DNA of 64,000 nt from contig NZ_BIME01000001.1 in NCBI RefSeq assembly GCF_004000925.1, positions 930,001 through 994,000 of the forward strand, read 5' to 3'. The notes under the pieces are model-generated. The model did no database searches and had not been told where the DNA came from. It saw only the letters and a program-made list of their open reading frames with translations. This stretch comes from Paenibacillus illinoisensis NBRC 15959 (GTDB lineage Bacteria; Bacillota; Bacilli; Paenibacillales; Paenibacillaceae). A program made the translations under genes and the position numbers. Position 1 is the stretch's first letter; each line of letters starts with the position of its first letter. Positions 52,493-62,306 of this stretch are shown in pieces.

Positions 52493-53257
52493 CTATTTAA
52501 AGGAAACGCCATCCTTGCCTGCTTCTTTTGCCTTCACTGCAAGCAGTTCCGATACGGTGACAAAGCGGTATCCCTCTTGCTGAAGCTTGGGAAGAATTGT
52601 TTTGAGCGCAGCAACGGTCTGATTCCTTCCATCCACCTTGTCATGAAATAGAACAATATCCCCATTGCGTGCGTTTTTCAGCACCTTGTTCGTAATGACT
52701 GCTACCCCAGGTGAAGCCCAGTCCCGTGTGTCCTGATGCCAGGACCATAACACAATGGTATACCCTTTTTGTTTTGCAACATCAATGACCATGTCATTGT
52801 AAAATCCTCCGGGTGGTCGGAACAGCAGCGGACGTGGGACACCAGCATCCATAATGGATTGCTCGGCAGCCACCATATCCTGCGTAAACTTGTCCTTAGT
52901 GGTGGATTTAACCGCATAAGTGTGTGCATAAGTATGATTGGCCACTTCATGTCCTTCATGCTGCTCCTGCATGACCAGCTCAGGATACTTTTCCGCCCAT
53001 TTACCCAGTACGAAAAAAGTGCCCTTAGCTTGGTACTGCTTAAGCAAAGCCAGAATCTGCGGGGTCTGTACCGGGTCAGGACCATCATCGAAGGTCAACG
53101 CAATGAGCTTGTCATGGGTAGGGACCTCCCAGACAATCTCTCCTCGTTCCTCGTAATATTGACGATTCTTCTGTACCGGCTTCGCATAGGCAGAGCTGGT
53201 GCCTAGCATGAGAATCAGGGTGAACAATCCGATCGTTCGGGCTGCCTTCAGGTTCAT
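52493..53257 (-). CDS. Secreted polysaccharide deacetylase (carbohydrate esterase 4)
   Basis: The 254-residue protein has a signal peptide (IGLFTLILMLGTSSAYA) and a NodB domain from about 48. TFDDGPDP holds the catalytic base and a metal Asp, HTYAH is the metal-binding HxxxH, RPPGGFYND is motif 3, and WSWHQDTRDW and IVLFHDK are motifs 4 and 5. It should remove acetyl groups from peptidoglycan or another N-acetylated glycan outside the cell. ATG follows GAGAGGA. It is monocistronic. Relatives include B. subtilis PdaA/PdaB-type enzymes, but I cannot assign the substrate. Confidence 0.92.
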   Translation of the reverse strand: MNLKAARTIGLFTLILMLGTSSAYAKPVQKNRQYYEERGEIVWEVPTHDKLIALTFDDGPDPVQTPQILALLKQYQAKGTFFVLGKWAEKYPELVMQEQHEGHEVANHTYAHTYAVKSTTKDKFTQDMVAAEQSIMDAGVPRPLLFRPPGGFYNDMVIDVAKQKGYTIVLWSWHQDTRDWASPGVAVITNKVLKNARNGDIVLFHDKVDGRNQTVAALKTILPKLQQEGYRFVTVSELLAVKAKEAGKDGVSFK

Positions 53258-53324
53258 GTTTAAGTCCTCTCTTTATCGTCAAACGTAAACTCCCTGTTAG
53301 CATTTCCCGAAATGCCGGAACTAT

Positions 53325-54263
53325 TTAACGGAAAATCTGGTCAATCACTGCGATCTCCTCGGCAGACAACTTCACATCCAAGGTTTTCAGATTGTTGATG
53401 ACCTGCTCCGGTTTCTTCGCCCCTGGAATGAGTGCATCAATCGAAGGCTGAGTCAGGTACCAGGCCAGCACGAGATGTGCAACCTCGGCATTTTTGGATT
53501 CGGCAATGCTGCGGAGCTGTTCCACTTTGTCCAGATTGCGGATAAAGTTTTCACCAGTGAACAGCGGATTTTTGGCCCGTCCATCCTGGAATGTCGTATC
53601 CCGATTATATTTACCACCCAGCAGTCCGGCTGCCAGCGGAAAGTATGGAACAAAAGAAATTTCATGCTCTGCTGTGTACGGAAGCAGTTCTTTCTCAGCC
53701 TCTCGTTTGAACAGATTGTATTCGGATTGCAGCACATCCACATAACCATCCCGGTTCGCTTCACGCAGCTGTTCGATGGAGAAGTTGGATACACCGATCG
53801 CGCGGATTTTGCCATCGTCTTTCAGTTGTTTTAATGCACCTACTGCTTCATCCTTCGGTGTCTGCTCGTCCGGAAAATGGATGTAAAACAAGTCGATGTA
53901 ATCCGTCTGAAGACGTTTCAAGGCTTCATCCACAGAAGCTTTCAGAAAAGCAGGAGAGTTATCGATCACCACGCTGCCATCCACGAATTTGTGGGCTGCC
54001 TTAGTGGCGATAATCGTTTGTTGACGCTGCCCCGTCTCCTTAAGTACCTCTCCAATTAAACGCTCTGAATGTTCAGGTCCATAGATGAAAGCCGTATCCA
54101 CAAAGTTTATCCCTTGTTTCAGCGCTGTGCGAACCACTTCCTTGCCTGTTTCATCGTTCAGCATATCCGGGTAGATATTATGTCCCCCTACTGCGTTTGC
54201 ACCCAATCCAATCGGGTTAACGAGCAAATCGGTTTTCCCCAAGCGAGTCTGTTGCTGTGCCAT
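53325..54263 (-). CDS. Aldo/keto reductase
   Basis: The 312-residue NADPH-dependent oxidoreductase shows the AKR tetrad: Asp and Tyr in [14 protein letters not shown] (Asp56, Tyr61), Lys in IIATKAAHK, His in [12 protein letters not shown], and the cofactor segment [14 protein letters not shown] near the C-terminus. [10 protein letters not shown] at the start is the IolS/YhdN type. The substrate is unknown. The ATG follows GGAGATGG. It stands alone with no obvious pathway neighbours. Confidence 0.92.
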   Translation of the reverse strand: MAQQQTRLGKTDLLVNPIGLGANAVGGHNIYPDMLNDETGKEVVRTALKQGINFVDTAFIYGPEHSERLIGEVLKETGQRQQTIIATKAAHKFVDGSVVIDNSPAFLKASVDEALKRLQTDYIDLFYIHFPDEQTPKDEAVGALKQLKDDGKIRAIGVSNFSIEQLREANRDGYVDVLQSEYNLFKREAEKELLPYTAEHEISFVPYFPLAAGLLGGKYNRDTTFQDGRAKNPLFTGENFIRNLDKVEQLRSIAESKNAEVAHLVLAWYLTQPSIDALIPGAKKPEQVINNLKTLDVKLSAEEIAVIDQIFR

Positions 54264-54379
54264 AATTCATCCATCTCCTTTTCCTGAGCGTTGGCTAAAT
54301 GTTATCGTAAGTAGTTCTTCCTGCGATGAACCCATTATATCAGAGTCATATTCACATTTAAAATATCGGATTTATCGGA

Positions 54380-56404
54380 TTAGCTATTTTTCAGTACGGT
54401 CGCTTCAACATCATTGATAAATCGGCGGAGCCTCGCAGCCACGTCTCGATTTATCTCACCATTCTCATACAACTGTTGTACCGTGTTACGTTGCTCTTGA
54501 ATGGCTATCATTTGCAGTTCAAGCTTCTCCTGATTGAACGGATCTTCGGTCTTCCCCTTATTCCAGCTTCTCAGTCTGGCGATCACCCGCTCATACTTGG
54601 CAATCACGGACAGCGCCACAGGTCGATTGCCGTCGTTCATATGAGCCCGAATGGCTTTGATAGCCGCTTCCGAAGTACGAAGCTTAACCTGTCGAAACTG
54701 ATCTGCATTTTCTAACATGAACGGCTGCTCAGGCTTCTCCGAGCGATTCGTAAACAGATGACCGAGCACACGTCCGATCTCACTAATGGAGAACATCATC
54801 TGCGTATTGGTGCGGTTAGCCAGCATCATTTCCTTACGGTCCAGCCAGCTGTTACATTTAAACGCCGCTTCGGATGCAATGACGTTCTCATCCATCATAC
54901 TTTCAATTTCCTTGCGCTCCGCACGCGTGCCAATCAGGTTAATGGCCGTTTCCTGCTTCATGATGTCCTTGCGTTTGCCCGCCGTCATCTGTCCTGCAGC
55001 CTGCCTGATGTATTTCGATAAATCAGAGACTACAGCAAGTGCTGCGGCTTTGTTCTCGTCGGTCATCTCGGACTTGACTGCCCGAATGGCCGCATTAAGC
55101 ATGATGTCCTGTGCCTTTCGCTCTGTCGTTTGCTGAGAGCCATCAGCAGCCTTTTCATCATTCTTGGCGAGTACTGGCAGAAACACGCTTGCAGCGATTA
55201 ACGTAAACAGAATAACTCCGGCAGCCAGGAATATGATCAAGTCCCGTTCCGGGAAAGGGGACCCGTCCTGAAGCACATACGGGATGGAGAATGCACCCGC
55301 AAGGGTTACCGCGCCTCTCACACCCGACAGGGAAATAATGGTCATCTCTTTTAACCTTGGTTTTCCAATCGGGGACTTCTTGCGGAACCACTCGTTCCCC
55401 CGCCAGAACAGATAGATCCAGACAAAACGAAGCAATAACAACAATACGGATATTAATCCAACATACCCCAGAACTTGAAAATTGTTAAAGGTTACATTCT
55501 TAAAGATTGTATTCAGCACATCCGGAATCTGGACACCCAGAATGACAAACACCAAGCCATTTAAAATAAATAGAATTACGGACCATGTGCTTGCAGAGAC
55601 AACCTGCATCTTCAACTGAACCGATTCAGTCCGGTCACGTTCAATGGCATGGATAATACCTCCCGCTACAACGGCCAAAATACCTGAAACGCCAATTTCT
55701 TCACTCACCAGATAAATAACGAATGGCGTAAGAATCTGCAGCAGCATATGCACGGTGACGTCTTCCATACCCAAACGCCGGATCCATACACCGAGCCGAA
55801 TGAGCAGAAAGGATAATAGCGCACCTACCAGCAGTCCACCAATGGCAATGATGAGAAAGCTGAATGAAGCCTCCGCCAACGAGAAAACGCCTGTAACCGT
55901 TGCTGCGATGGCAAATTTAAACGCAACCAGGCCCGATGCATCATTCATCAAAGCTTCGCCTTCGAGAAGTCTATGTATGCTTTTGGGCAGATGTACACGC
56001 CCTGCCATGGCGCCAACTGCAACCGCATCGGTCGGGGACAGGATGGCTGCAAGGGCGAAAGCGGCAGGCAGCGGAATAGTGGGAATCAGCCAGTGAATGG
56101 CATAACCAGCCACAACTACGGTAACAAAGACCAAACCGAGTGCCAGCAGCAGAATGGGAGCCCTTAAATTCCACAGTTCATGCCTTGGTGTTCGTTTGCC
56201 ATCGTTGTATAACAATGGCGCGATAAAGAGCACAAAAAACAGTTCCGGATTCAGTGGCAGATGTACCCCTGCAGGAAGAAGCGCAATGGCTACGCCGAGG
56301 ACAATCTGAATGAGCGGAACCGGGATGAAAGGTACAAACCGGTTCAGGATGTTCGATAAACCGATGAGTACCAGCAATACAAGTACCGCAATAAACAATT
56401 CCAT
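54380..56404 (-). CDS. CPA1 Na+/H+ antiporter with long cytoplasmic tail
   Basis: The 674-residue protein has about twelve membrane helices (residues 1-410): FIAPLLYNDGKRTP, AAILSPTDAVAVGAM (the discontinuous TM with the Asp of the ion site), LEGEALMNDASGLVAFKFA and SGVRGAVTLAGAFSIP are diagnostic of NhaP/NHE-like exchangers. A tail of about 260 charged residues, rich in helices, may regulate transport, as in B. subtilis NhaK/YvgP. The start is ATG 56404 behind AAAGGGAT; an upstream ATG would add 13 residues without a ribosome binding site. Confidence 0.93.
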   Translation of the reverse strand: MELFIAVLVLLVLIGLSNILNRFVPFIPVPLIQIVLGVAIALLPAGVHLPLNPELFFVLFIAPLLYNDGKRTPRHELWNLRAPILLLALGLVFVTVVVAGYAIHWLIPTIPLPAAFALAAILSPTDAVAVGAMAGRVHLPKSIHRLLEGEALMNDASGLVAFKFAIAATVTGVFSLAEASFSFLIIAIGGLLVGALLSFLLIRLGVWIRRLGMEDVTVHMLLQILTPFVIYLVSEEIGVSGILAVVAGGIIHAIERDRTESVQLKMQVVSASTWSVILFILNGLVFVILGVQIPDVLNTIFKNVTFNNFQVLGYVGLISVLLLLLRFVWIYLFWRGNEWFRKKSPIGKPRLKEMTIISLSGVRGAVTLAGAFSIPYVLQDGSPFPERDLIIFLAAGVILFTLIAASVFLPVLAKNDEKAADGSQQTTERKAQDIMLNAAIRAVKSEMTDENKAAALAVVSDLSKYIRQAAGQMTAGKRKDIMKQETAINLIGTRAERKEIESMMDENVIASEAAFKCNSWLDRKEMMLANRTNTQMMFSISEIGRVLGHLFTNRSEKPEQPFMLENADQFRQVKLRTSEAAIKAIRAHMNDGNRPVALSVIAKYERVIARLRSWNKGKTEDPFNQEKLELQMIAIQEQRNTVQQLYENGEINRDVAARLRRFINDVEATVLKNS

Positions 56405-56614
56405 GATGGTAATCCCTTTCCCTAAATGAAGTAATAAACCCAATCGGAGTAGTCTTATTTTAACATATATCCGTTTTTGTTATAAAAATGTTGTCATATC
56501 CATTACCCTGATAGCGAAGACAAGTAGCTCAGAGTAACAATTCAGTTTGGATTTGTTTATAAGATGTTACAATATGCTCAGGACAATACCCGTTTGGAAA
56601 GGAACATGGTAACT

Positions 56615-56914
56615 ATGGCATTTGGAATTAATCGGCAGGAGTTGTCAGAATGGAAAGACCGTGTATCACGCGGCGAACTTGCTTATCTTACTCATTTTTG
56701 GATAGACCCGCGTTTCCCGGGCATTACAAGCGTAACCAAAGTAGGCTGCTCGAATCTGGAACGCCTTGAACAATGGTGTCTGGAACACGGCCTTGATCCG
56801 CGCTATATCCATCGACGTCAGCCTTTTCCCCATTTTGACCTGCTTGGACAGAAACAAAAAGAAATCCTGATGGAGATTGGCCTAATGGACCACATTCAGC
56901 GATTCCACCTGTAA
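56615..56914 (+). CDS. Small conserved protein (YneQ-like)
   Basis: This 99-residue protein resembles the uncharacterised YneQ family as I remember it: MAFGINRQELSEWKDRVSRG, LTHFWIDPRFPGITSVTKVG and a C-terminal HFDLLGQKQKEILMEIG. It is small, soluble and rich in Trp, His and aromatic residues; no function is known. I prefer ATG 56615, spaced from GGAAAGGA by 11 bp, because similarity starts there; ATG codons at 56564 and 56606 are alternatives. The family call comes from memory of the sequence pattern. It converges on the MarR gene with a shared terminator. Confidence 0.7.
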   Translation: MAFGINRQELSEWKDRVSRGELAYLTHFWIDPRFPGITSVTKVGCSNLERLEQWCLEHGLDPRYIHRRQPFPHFDLLGQKQKEILMEIGLMDHIQRFHL

Positions 56915-56935
56915 TAATCAGCTAACATGAAAAAA

Positions 56936-56987
56936 CGTCAGCCTTCAACATTCGTCCCAACACGGGGGCGAACCTTGAAGACTGACG
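56936..56987. terminator. Bidirectional terminator between YneQ-like and MarR genes
   Basis: CGTCAGCCTTCAACATTCG pairs with CGAACCTTGAAGACTGACG with a few mismatches. A-rich sequence lies on the left side. Confidence 0.75.
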
Positions 56988-57000
56988 CTTCAATGCCATT

Positions 57001-57483
57001 TTAACGATGTGTTTGTTCCAAAACCTTCATTTTTTCGAGCAGCTTCAGTTCAATTTTCTTAAGCATGCCTATCATCTGCTGCTGTTCTTCTTCCGTAAGC
57101 GCTTGTAACAGTTCCCATGTCATACGTCCACGGTTTGCAGTCAGGGATTTGGCCAGCTGCTCTCCATCTTCCGTCAGGGATAACCACACAATTCTTCGAT
57201 CCTCTTCACTGCGTACCCGCTGAATCAACCCTTCACTCTCCAGCTGATTCAAAACAATGGTGGTAGCGCCAGATGATAAGCTGAGCTGCCTCGCCACATC
57301 GACAGCCATACAGCGCTGTTCCCTTAAAAGCATGCCCAATATATGACTCTTAGTCGGATTCAGTTTGCAGTTTGTTTCTGTTTTCTGCTGCTGGTCCAAT
57401 ACCTTATTTTTATATCTGAAGAAGGCCTCCAACAATTGATCAATGTTTGCCAATTGAGAGTTTTGCTCCGTATCCAGGCTCAT
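57001..57483 (-). CDS. MarR family transcriptional regulator
   Basis: The 160-residue MarR protein has the winged helix AVDVARQLSLSSGATTIVLN, then QLESEGLIQRVRSEEDRRIV (wing with DRR) and a long C-terminal dimerisation helix (QQMIGMLKKIELKLLEKMKV). One N-terminal Cys, in NCKLNPTKSHILG near residue 43, could make it redox sensitive, but the spacing differs from OhrR. It starts behind GGAGGAAC and diverges from a flavodoxin-like gene, its likely target. Confidence 0.92.
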   Translation of the reverse strand: MSLDTEQNSQLANIDQLLEAFFRYKNKVLDQQQKTETNCKLNPTKSHILGMLLREQRCMAVDVARQLSLSSGATTIVLNQLESEGLIQRVRSEEDRRIVWLSLTEDGEQLAKSLTANRGRMTWELLQALTEEEQQQMIGMLKKIELKLLEKMKVLEQTHR

Positions 57484-57671
57484 AAACGTTCCTCCTGCCT
57501 TTCATCATAACCTTCCTAACATTGTAACATATTTGTACTTTTTTGTTTGTGAAAAATACGCTTGCTCCATGGATCCATTGTTGTTTGTAAAGTTCATGCT
57601 TATTTTTGCGATACATGTGACAAGCTACCTCATAGCATGATAAATGATGCATTTTGAGGAGGTAATGGAGC

Positions 57672-58196
57672 TTGAATATTTATATTGTTTTCGATAGCGA
57701 GGGCGGTCATACACAAGCGCTGGCCGAGGCGATTGCAGCCGGGGCAGCCAGTGTACACGGGGCCACCGTTCATCTGCACTCCACCGAAGAAGCAGATGTA
57801 TACAAACTGGTGGAGATGGACGCCATTATATGGGGATGTCCAGGTCATTTTGGTTCAATCAGCTCCGGTCTGAAAAAATGGATCGACAAGCTGGGTTACC
57901 TATGGGCTCAGGGAAAACTCGTGGATAAAGTAGGTGCTGTATTCTGTACGATTGCCACAGAACATGGAGGGCTCGAATCAGCATTACTTCATCTGCTAAC
58001 CCCGATGCTGCATCAGGGAATGATTATAACCGGTCTGCCAGGAAACTTTGCTGACAACGCCTTATATGGTTCTTATTATGGCGTTGGAGTTACCTGCCCA
58101 GTGGATAGTGACGTTCTGTTAAGCGATCAAGGAATTGCTCTTGGCAAAGCACTTGGAGAACGTGTCGCCCGAATCACCAATCGTCTGATCACCTAG
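57672..58196 (+). CDS. Flavodoxin-family NAD(P)H-dependent quinone oxidoreductase (WrbA-like)
   Basis: The 174-residue protein has the flavodoxin fold. [20 protein letters not shown] (about 6-25) is the FMN phosphate loop, in which Ser/Gly-His-Thr replaces the classic TxTGx[22 protein letters not shown] near 55-75 is the second flavin loop (WrbA has GTPTRFG here) and [15 protein letters not shown] is the third. It may reduce quinones or azo compounds. TTG at 57672 follows GAGGAGG; an ATG at 57664 is in another frame. It diverges from a MarR gene. Confidence 0.85.
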   Translation: MNIYIVFDSEGGHTQALAEAIAAGAASVHGATVHLHSTEEADVYKLVEMDAIIWGCPGHFGSISSGLKKWIDKLGYLWAQGKLVDKVGAVFCTIATEHGGLESALLHLLTPMLHQGMIITGLPGNFADNALYGSYYGVGVTCPVDSDVLLSDQGIALGKALGERVARITNRLIT

Positions 58197-58235
58197 ACCG
58201 TGTTTCATTCGGAGGATGTATCTTACCTTTTTGTT

Positions 58236-58284
58236 CTCAAGCCTGCCCTCCCTTCAAGAAGCGGGAAAACAGCGCAGGCTTGAG
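58236..58284. repeat. Inverted repeat without T tract
   Basis: CTCAAGCCTGC (58236-58246) is the exact reverse complement of GCAGGCTTGAG (58274-58284), around a 27-base centre. Neither side has a terminal T run, so it is not a standard terminator. Confidence 0.6.
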
Positions 58285-58359
58285 TCCACCTTCTAAGCAA
58301 AGTCACAACTGCCTATTGCAAAATTGAAGCGTGTTTGTTTATAATAACTAGTATCTTAA

Positions 58360-58377
58360 AGTTACTTTTAGTTACTT
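58360..58377. promoter_or_regulatory. Direct repeats upstream of the FAD monooxygenase gene
   Basis: AGTTACTT occurs twice (58360-58367 and 58370-58377), 10 bp apart, so on the same face of the helix. It lies about 65 bp before the start codon. The binding protein is unknown. Confidence 0.4.
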
Positions 58378-58439
58378 AATAATTTTTATAAATTTGTTAT
58401 CAGAAAGTAATATAATAACATAGCAAGGGAATTTTATAT

Positions 58440-59579
58440 ATGAATGACAATAATCCGTTACAAGTAGACGTCTGTATTGTTGGAGCCGGACCAGGCGGTG
58501 CCCTCCTGTCTTACTTGTTGAACCGCCAAGGAATATCAACAGCACTAATTGAGCGTCAACCTCATCTGCACAAGTCATTTCGCGGTGAACTGCTTAACCA
58601 GGACGGTGAAGCTGTGCTTAGCAAGCATGGACTCTATTCGGGCGTAGCACAGCTTGGAGCCATGCCTTTGGAGCAGATTCAATACTGGGAGAACGGACAG
58701 ATTATCCACACGGTTTACCCTGTTGAGGGAGAATCGCATGTGGGCATCCACGTACCACAGGATCACCTGCTGGATTATATTGTTTCACAATCACAGGCCC
58801 TGCCGCACAATCACGAGACGGTACTATTTAATACGGTGATGACCGGACTGCTTAGAGATAAGACAGGAAAAACAGTAGGCATCAATGTTCGGCAAAATGG
58901 TGTTCCCGCTTCTATAGAAGCAGCCATTATTGTCGGAGCGGACGGGAGATTTTCTGCTGTACGAAAATACGCTGGCCTCAACCCGGATATACGCAAGCAT
59001 GGTTATGATCTGTTATGGGCCCGAATTCCCGCGCCTGTAGGCTGGGAACCAGCCGTTCGTATGGCGAGCATGAACGGTCAGCAGCTGGCGCTGTTCTCCC
59101 AATACGGCGGGTATGTACAGATTGGCTGGAATATTCCACAGGGTTCCTTCTCCAAGCTGCGTGAGCAGCCCTTTGCCCCTTTTGTGGAGAAACTCGTTGA
59201 AGCTTTCCCGTGTCTCGCGGAATCGGTTGCTGCACATATTCAGACCTGGAGCGATTTTGTACTGTTATCCGTAGAGAGCAGTTATAGCGAGTCATGGACT
59301 CAGGACAATGTGGTTCTGCTCGGTGATGCGGCACATACCATGACGCCTACAGGAGCCTTTGGGCTCAATGCAGCGCTAGAAGATGCCGATGTACTTGCCG
59401 AAATTATCATTCAGATGGCCTCTGATCAATTTCAATCGATGGACCTATTGAGGCAGCTTCAGGTGATTCGCAGCAGCAAAGTGAAACAACAGCTTGCTCG
59501 TCAGGTGGAGATGGAATCCTCTTTTCAACAGCGTTACGAATCCATGCGCTACCAACCGCTCGAAATCGATAACATTTAA
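58440..59579 (+). CDS. FAD-dependent monooxygenase (PHBH-like)
   Basis: The 379-residue flavoprotein has the dinucleotide-binding VDVCIVGAGPGGALLSYLLN (about 9-28) with ALIER ending the second strand, the middle DG-like motif AIIVGADGRFSAVRKYAGL and the flavin motif VVLLGDAAHTMTPTGAFGLN near 294-313. This order fits class A hydroxylases that oxidise aromatic or polyketide substrates. The substrate is unknown. ATG follows AAGGG by 10 bp. It is monocistronic; two AGTTACTT repeats lie upstream and a strong terminator follows. Confidence 0.92.
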   Translation: MNDNNPLQVDVCIVGAGPGGALLSYLLNRQGISTALIERQPHLHKSFRGELLNQDGEAVLSKHGLYSGVAQLGAMPLEQIQYWENGQIIHTVYPVEGESHVGIHVPQDHLLDYIVSQSQALPHNHETVLFNTVMTGLLRDKTGKTVGINVRQNGVPASIEAAIIVGADGRFSAVRKYAGLNPDIRKHGYDLLWARIPAPVGWEPAVRMASMNGQQLALFSQYGGYVQIGWNIPQGSFSKLREQPFAPFVEKLVEAFPCLAESVAAHIQTWSDFVLLSVESSYSESWTQDNVVLLGDAAHTMTPTGAFGLNAALEDADVLAEIIIQMASDQFQSMDLLRQLQVIRSSKVKQQLARQVEMESSFQQRYESMRYQPLEIDNI

Positions 59580-59590
59580 TTCATATCAAA

Positions 59591-59626
59591 CATGCCGATG
59601 GCTTCTGTTCAGAGGCCATCGGCATG
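59591..59626. terminator. Bidirectional terminator between FAD oxidoreductase and GH2 genes
   Basis: CATGCCGATGGCTTCTG pairs with CAGAGGCCATCGGCATG with one mismatch over a 2-base loop. TTTTGC follows on the plus strand, and GTTTGATATG lies on the minus side. Confidence 0.9.
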
Positions 59627-59644
59627 TTTTGCTTCATTTTGCAA

Positions 59645-62227
59645 TTATATTTCGCGACCGTTCATTGCACTTACCCGAAGCTCATTCAGGGGCAGCGACC
59701 TCATCTCTGGATGGCGCAAATACACAGTTCGGCTCTCCCCTGGAAGCAAGTCGAAATAGTTGTCACTGAATCGCACACGTCCCAGCGGAAGCTCCAGTTT
59801 AACCAATCTTGCGATGGCACCGCTGGCTGTAACGGTAACAGACTGCTCCTCCTCATTGACATGTACACTCAGCTGGGACAACGGCAGCGCGATATCCTTC
59901 GGATCACGCAGGAAATATCGGTTAAGCGGGGCAGCAAATCCTTCCGATACGAGTTCAATCATGACTTCTTCGGCACGTCTGCCCTGCAGCACTGCTGCTT
60001 CACTTAATACTCCAACCTTTGAAGAAGATTGGGGTTCAACCTCCACCTGCAGTGTATCCGAATATACTTTCTCACCATTCAGCTGATATACATTAATCCG
60101 GAGATGTCCATGTAACCCCTCAAGTTTATCGTTCACGACCCACAATGCAAGCGGATCGCCTGGCTCATGCTCCAGTGACAGTAGGATCGGATGGAAGAAG
60201 GTCTTCCCATAATAAAAGGATGCCTTGGGCAGCAGCTCATAATCAATCATGGACCAGCTCGTTCCCGGCCAGCTATCGTTCAGCTGCCACACAAGCGCGC
60301 CACTATTCCGGTGATTGATCCTCCGGAAATGTTCGATTCCGTACCGTAAGCCTTCTGCTTGAGTCAGCATCGAATAATTCATGTATTCTTCAATCGTTTG
60401 TGGAATGCCCGTGTAGCCTTCCATCAGAAGAATGCCCTTTTGGTGATTGGTATCCTTGTTGCGATAGGCCATCTCCGGACTTCCCCAGTAGAACTGCCCT
60501 TCAGGCATATTTTTCTCCAGCGTATAACGGTTGGCCGAAGCATGCATGCCGAATTCACTGCTGAACAAGGCATAATCCTTTTTAAAATTTTTAAATGTTA
60601 CGCCCTCAATGCTGTAGTCGAGCAGCGGCAGTTCACCGTGTTTTCTTGGATAAACGGAACCATGCCAAACCTGCCAGTTGTGACGGTCGCCAACATCCGG
60701 ATCATTGGCATCATTGCCATCCTTGTCTCCAAACGGTGAAGAGGGCCAATACGGACGGGAAGGATCCAGACGTTCCAGAGCCTCAGGAATCAGCTCATGA
60801 TAGATCAGCTCCCCATAGAACGGACTGGTGATGTCTCCGCTGGCAGACTTCATATCGTAAAGCCAGTCAATCTCGTTATTGCCGCACCAGAGGGCAAGGG
60901 ATGCCCGGTTCCGCAGCCTGATCACATTATTTTCAACTTCACATCTGACATTCTCCATAAAATCTTGATTGAAGTCAGGAAATAATGCATTGGCAAAGGC
61001 AAAATCCTGCCACACCAGCACCCCTAGCCGATCGCACTCATCATAAAAGACATCCTTCTCATAGATGCCGCCTGCCCACACCCGCAGCATATTCATGTTT
61101 CCTTCGACAGCCAGCTCAATGAGCTCCCGATATCTCGAGTCGGGAATAGCACCAATTAGATGATCAGCGGGTATCCAGTTTGCCCCCTTGGCATACATTT
61201 TGATTCCGTTCAGTATAAAAGCAAATGCGTCTTCTCCCTGTTCATTGTGGAGGGCAAGTTCAATGGTTCGTATCCCATAGGGCTCGCGATAACAGTCTAC
61301 TTCAATTCCATCGGCGTATAGGACTACCTCCAGTGTATACAAATACGGTTCACCCAGATCATGCGTCCACCACAATCGCGGTGAAGGCACAGCCAGTGTT
61401 GTATCCGCCTGTCCGCCTTGGACAGTCAGCGCAGCAGCTTGAATCACTTCCTCACCGCCCGCATCCAACAAGCGGACATCACATGTCGTGACCACAGCTT
61501 GCTTCAGCTGCTGTCTGCTTCGGAAGGACATCACCGATTTCACTTTTGCCGTAACGTCGATAACCGCCTGTTCTTGGCTGACGGACTTGGTCTGGGCAAA
61601 CACACTATCCAGCTTCGCTATCTTGTGTCTCTCCAACCGGACTGCACCCCAGATGCCGACAGTAACCATGCGCGGTCCCCAGTCCCAGCCGAAATTCATC
61701 GCTGCCTTGCGTAGCCAAGGCCGTTCCTTCGTATAGGATGACCAATCGAATGTCTCTTTGTCCCGGTTGTGCAGAGACAGCGGATCGAATCGAACTGCAA
61801 TGGCGTTCCACCCATGGCGGACCAGTGACGTTACATTGAAGGTATGGGACATGAGCATATTGGCTGTTTTCCCCACCTCATGTCCGTTCACATAGACCGT
61901 TGCGAACGTATCCAAACCTTCGAAGACAAGCTCGAAATGTTCCTGACCCTCTTCCGCCTTCACCAGGTTAAAGTTGGTACGATACCACCATTCCTTTTGC
62001 TCGATCCAACGGCTCTTGGCATCGTTATGCCCGTAGTATGGCGGATCAATTATGCTCCGCGCCACCAAGGCCGAATGAACATCCCCTGGCACTTCCGCCC
62101 CGATCCAGAAACGGTCATCCAGTGCAGCAGCTGCAATGTCCATCGTCCGTTTTTCCAAGGCTTCAAAATGCTGGATCTTCCATTGACCTGACAAATCCTG
62201 ACTTGAATCACTCTTCCTCATCATCAT
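59645..62227 (-). CDS. GH2 beta-mannosidase
   Basis: The 860-residue enzyme removes beta-linked mannose from mannan oligosaccharides. The N-terminal jelly roll (DLSGQWKIQHFE; LVFEGLDTFATVYVNGHEVG), Ig-like domains and TIM barrel are visible, with acid/base Glu452 in LALWCGNNEIDW and nucleophile Glu558 in ALFSSEFGMHAS. KHGELPLLDYSIEG and the MNFGWDWGPR segment are typical of beta-mannosidases and not beta-galactosidases. No signal peptide. The start, at the first of three consecutive ATGs, lies 8 bp after GGGGAG. It follows a response regulator gene by 79 bp that contain a cre, so the mannan locus probably continues right of the window. Confidence 0.93.
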   Translation of the reverse strand: MMMRKSDSSQDLSGQWKIQHFEALEKRTMDIAAAALDDRFWIGAEVPGDVHSALVARSIIDPPYYGHNDAKSRWIEQKEWWYRTNFNLVKAEEGQEHFELVFEGLDTFATVYVNGHEVGKTANMLMSHTFNVTSLVRHGWNAIAVRFDPLSLHNRDKETFDWSSYTKERPWLRKAAMNFGWDWGPRMVTVGIWGAVRLERHKIAKLDSVFAQTKSVSQEQAVIDVTAKVKSVMSFRSRQQLKQAVVTTCDVRLLDAGGEEVIQAAALTVQGGQADTTLAVPSPRLWWTHDLGEPYLYTLEVVLYADGIEVDCYREPYGIRTIELALHNEQGEDAFAFILNGIKMYAKGANWIPADHLIGAIPDSRYRELIELAVEGNMNMLRVWAGGIYEKDVFYDECDRLGVLVWQDFAFANALFPDFNQDFMENVRCEVENNVIRLRNRASLALWCGNNEIDWLYDMKSASGDITSPFYGELIYHELIPEALERLDPSRPYWPSSPFGDKDGNDANDPDVGDRHNWQVWHGSVYPRKHGELPLLDYSIEGVTFKNFKKDYALFSSEFGMHASANRYTLEKNMPEGQFYWGSPEMAYRNKDTNHQKGILLMEGYTGIPQTIEEYMNYSMLTQAEGLRYGIEHFRRINHRNSGALVWQLNDSWPGTSWSMIDYELLPKASFYYGKTFFHPILLSLEHEPGDPLALWVVNDKLEGLHGHLRINVYQLNGEKVYSDTLQVEVEPQSSSKVGVLSEAAVLQGRRAEEVMIELVSEGFAAPLNRYFLRDPKDIALPLSQLSVHVNEEEQSVTVTASGAIARLVKLELPLGRVRFSDNYFDLLPGESRTVYLRHPEMRSLPLNELRVSAMNGREI

Positions 62228-62265
62228 ATGCCTCGCTCCCCAGATCCCTGAATCATTCCACATTA

Positions 62266-62280
62266 TCGAAAACGTTTGCA
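62266..62280. promoter_or_regulatory. cre upstream of the beta-mannosidase gene
   Basis: On the minus strand TGCAAACGTTTTCGA matches TGNAAWCGNWWWCA except for one base near the end. It lies about 40 bp before the GH2 start codon. Confidence 0.65.
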
Positions 62281-62306
62281 GAAACAACTACAACCATTCG
62301 TGTCTG

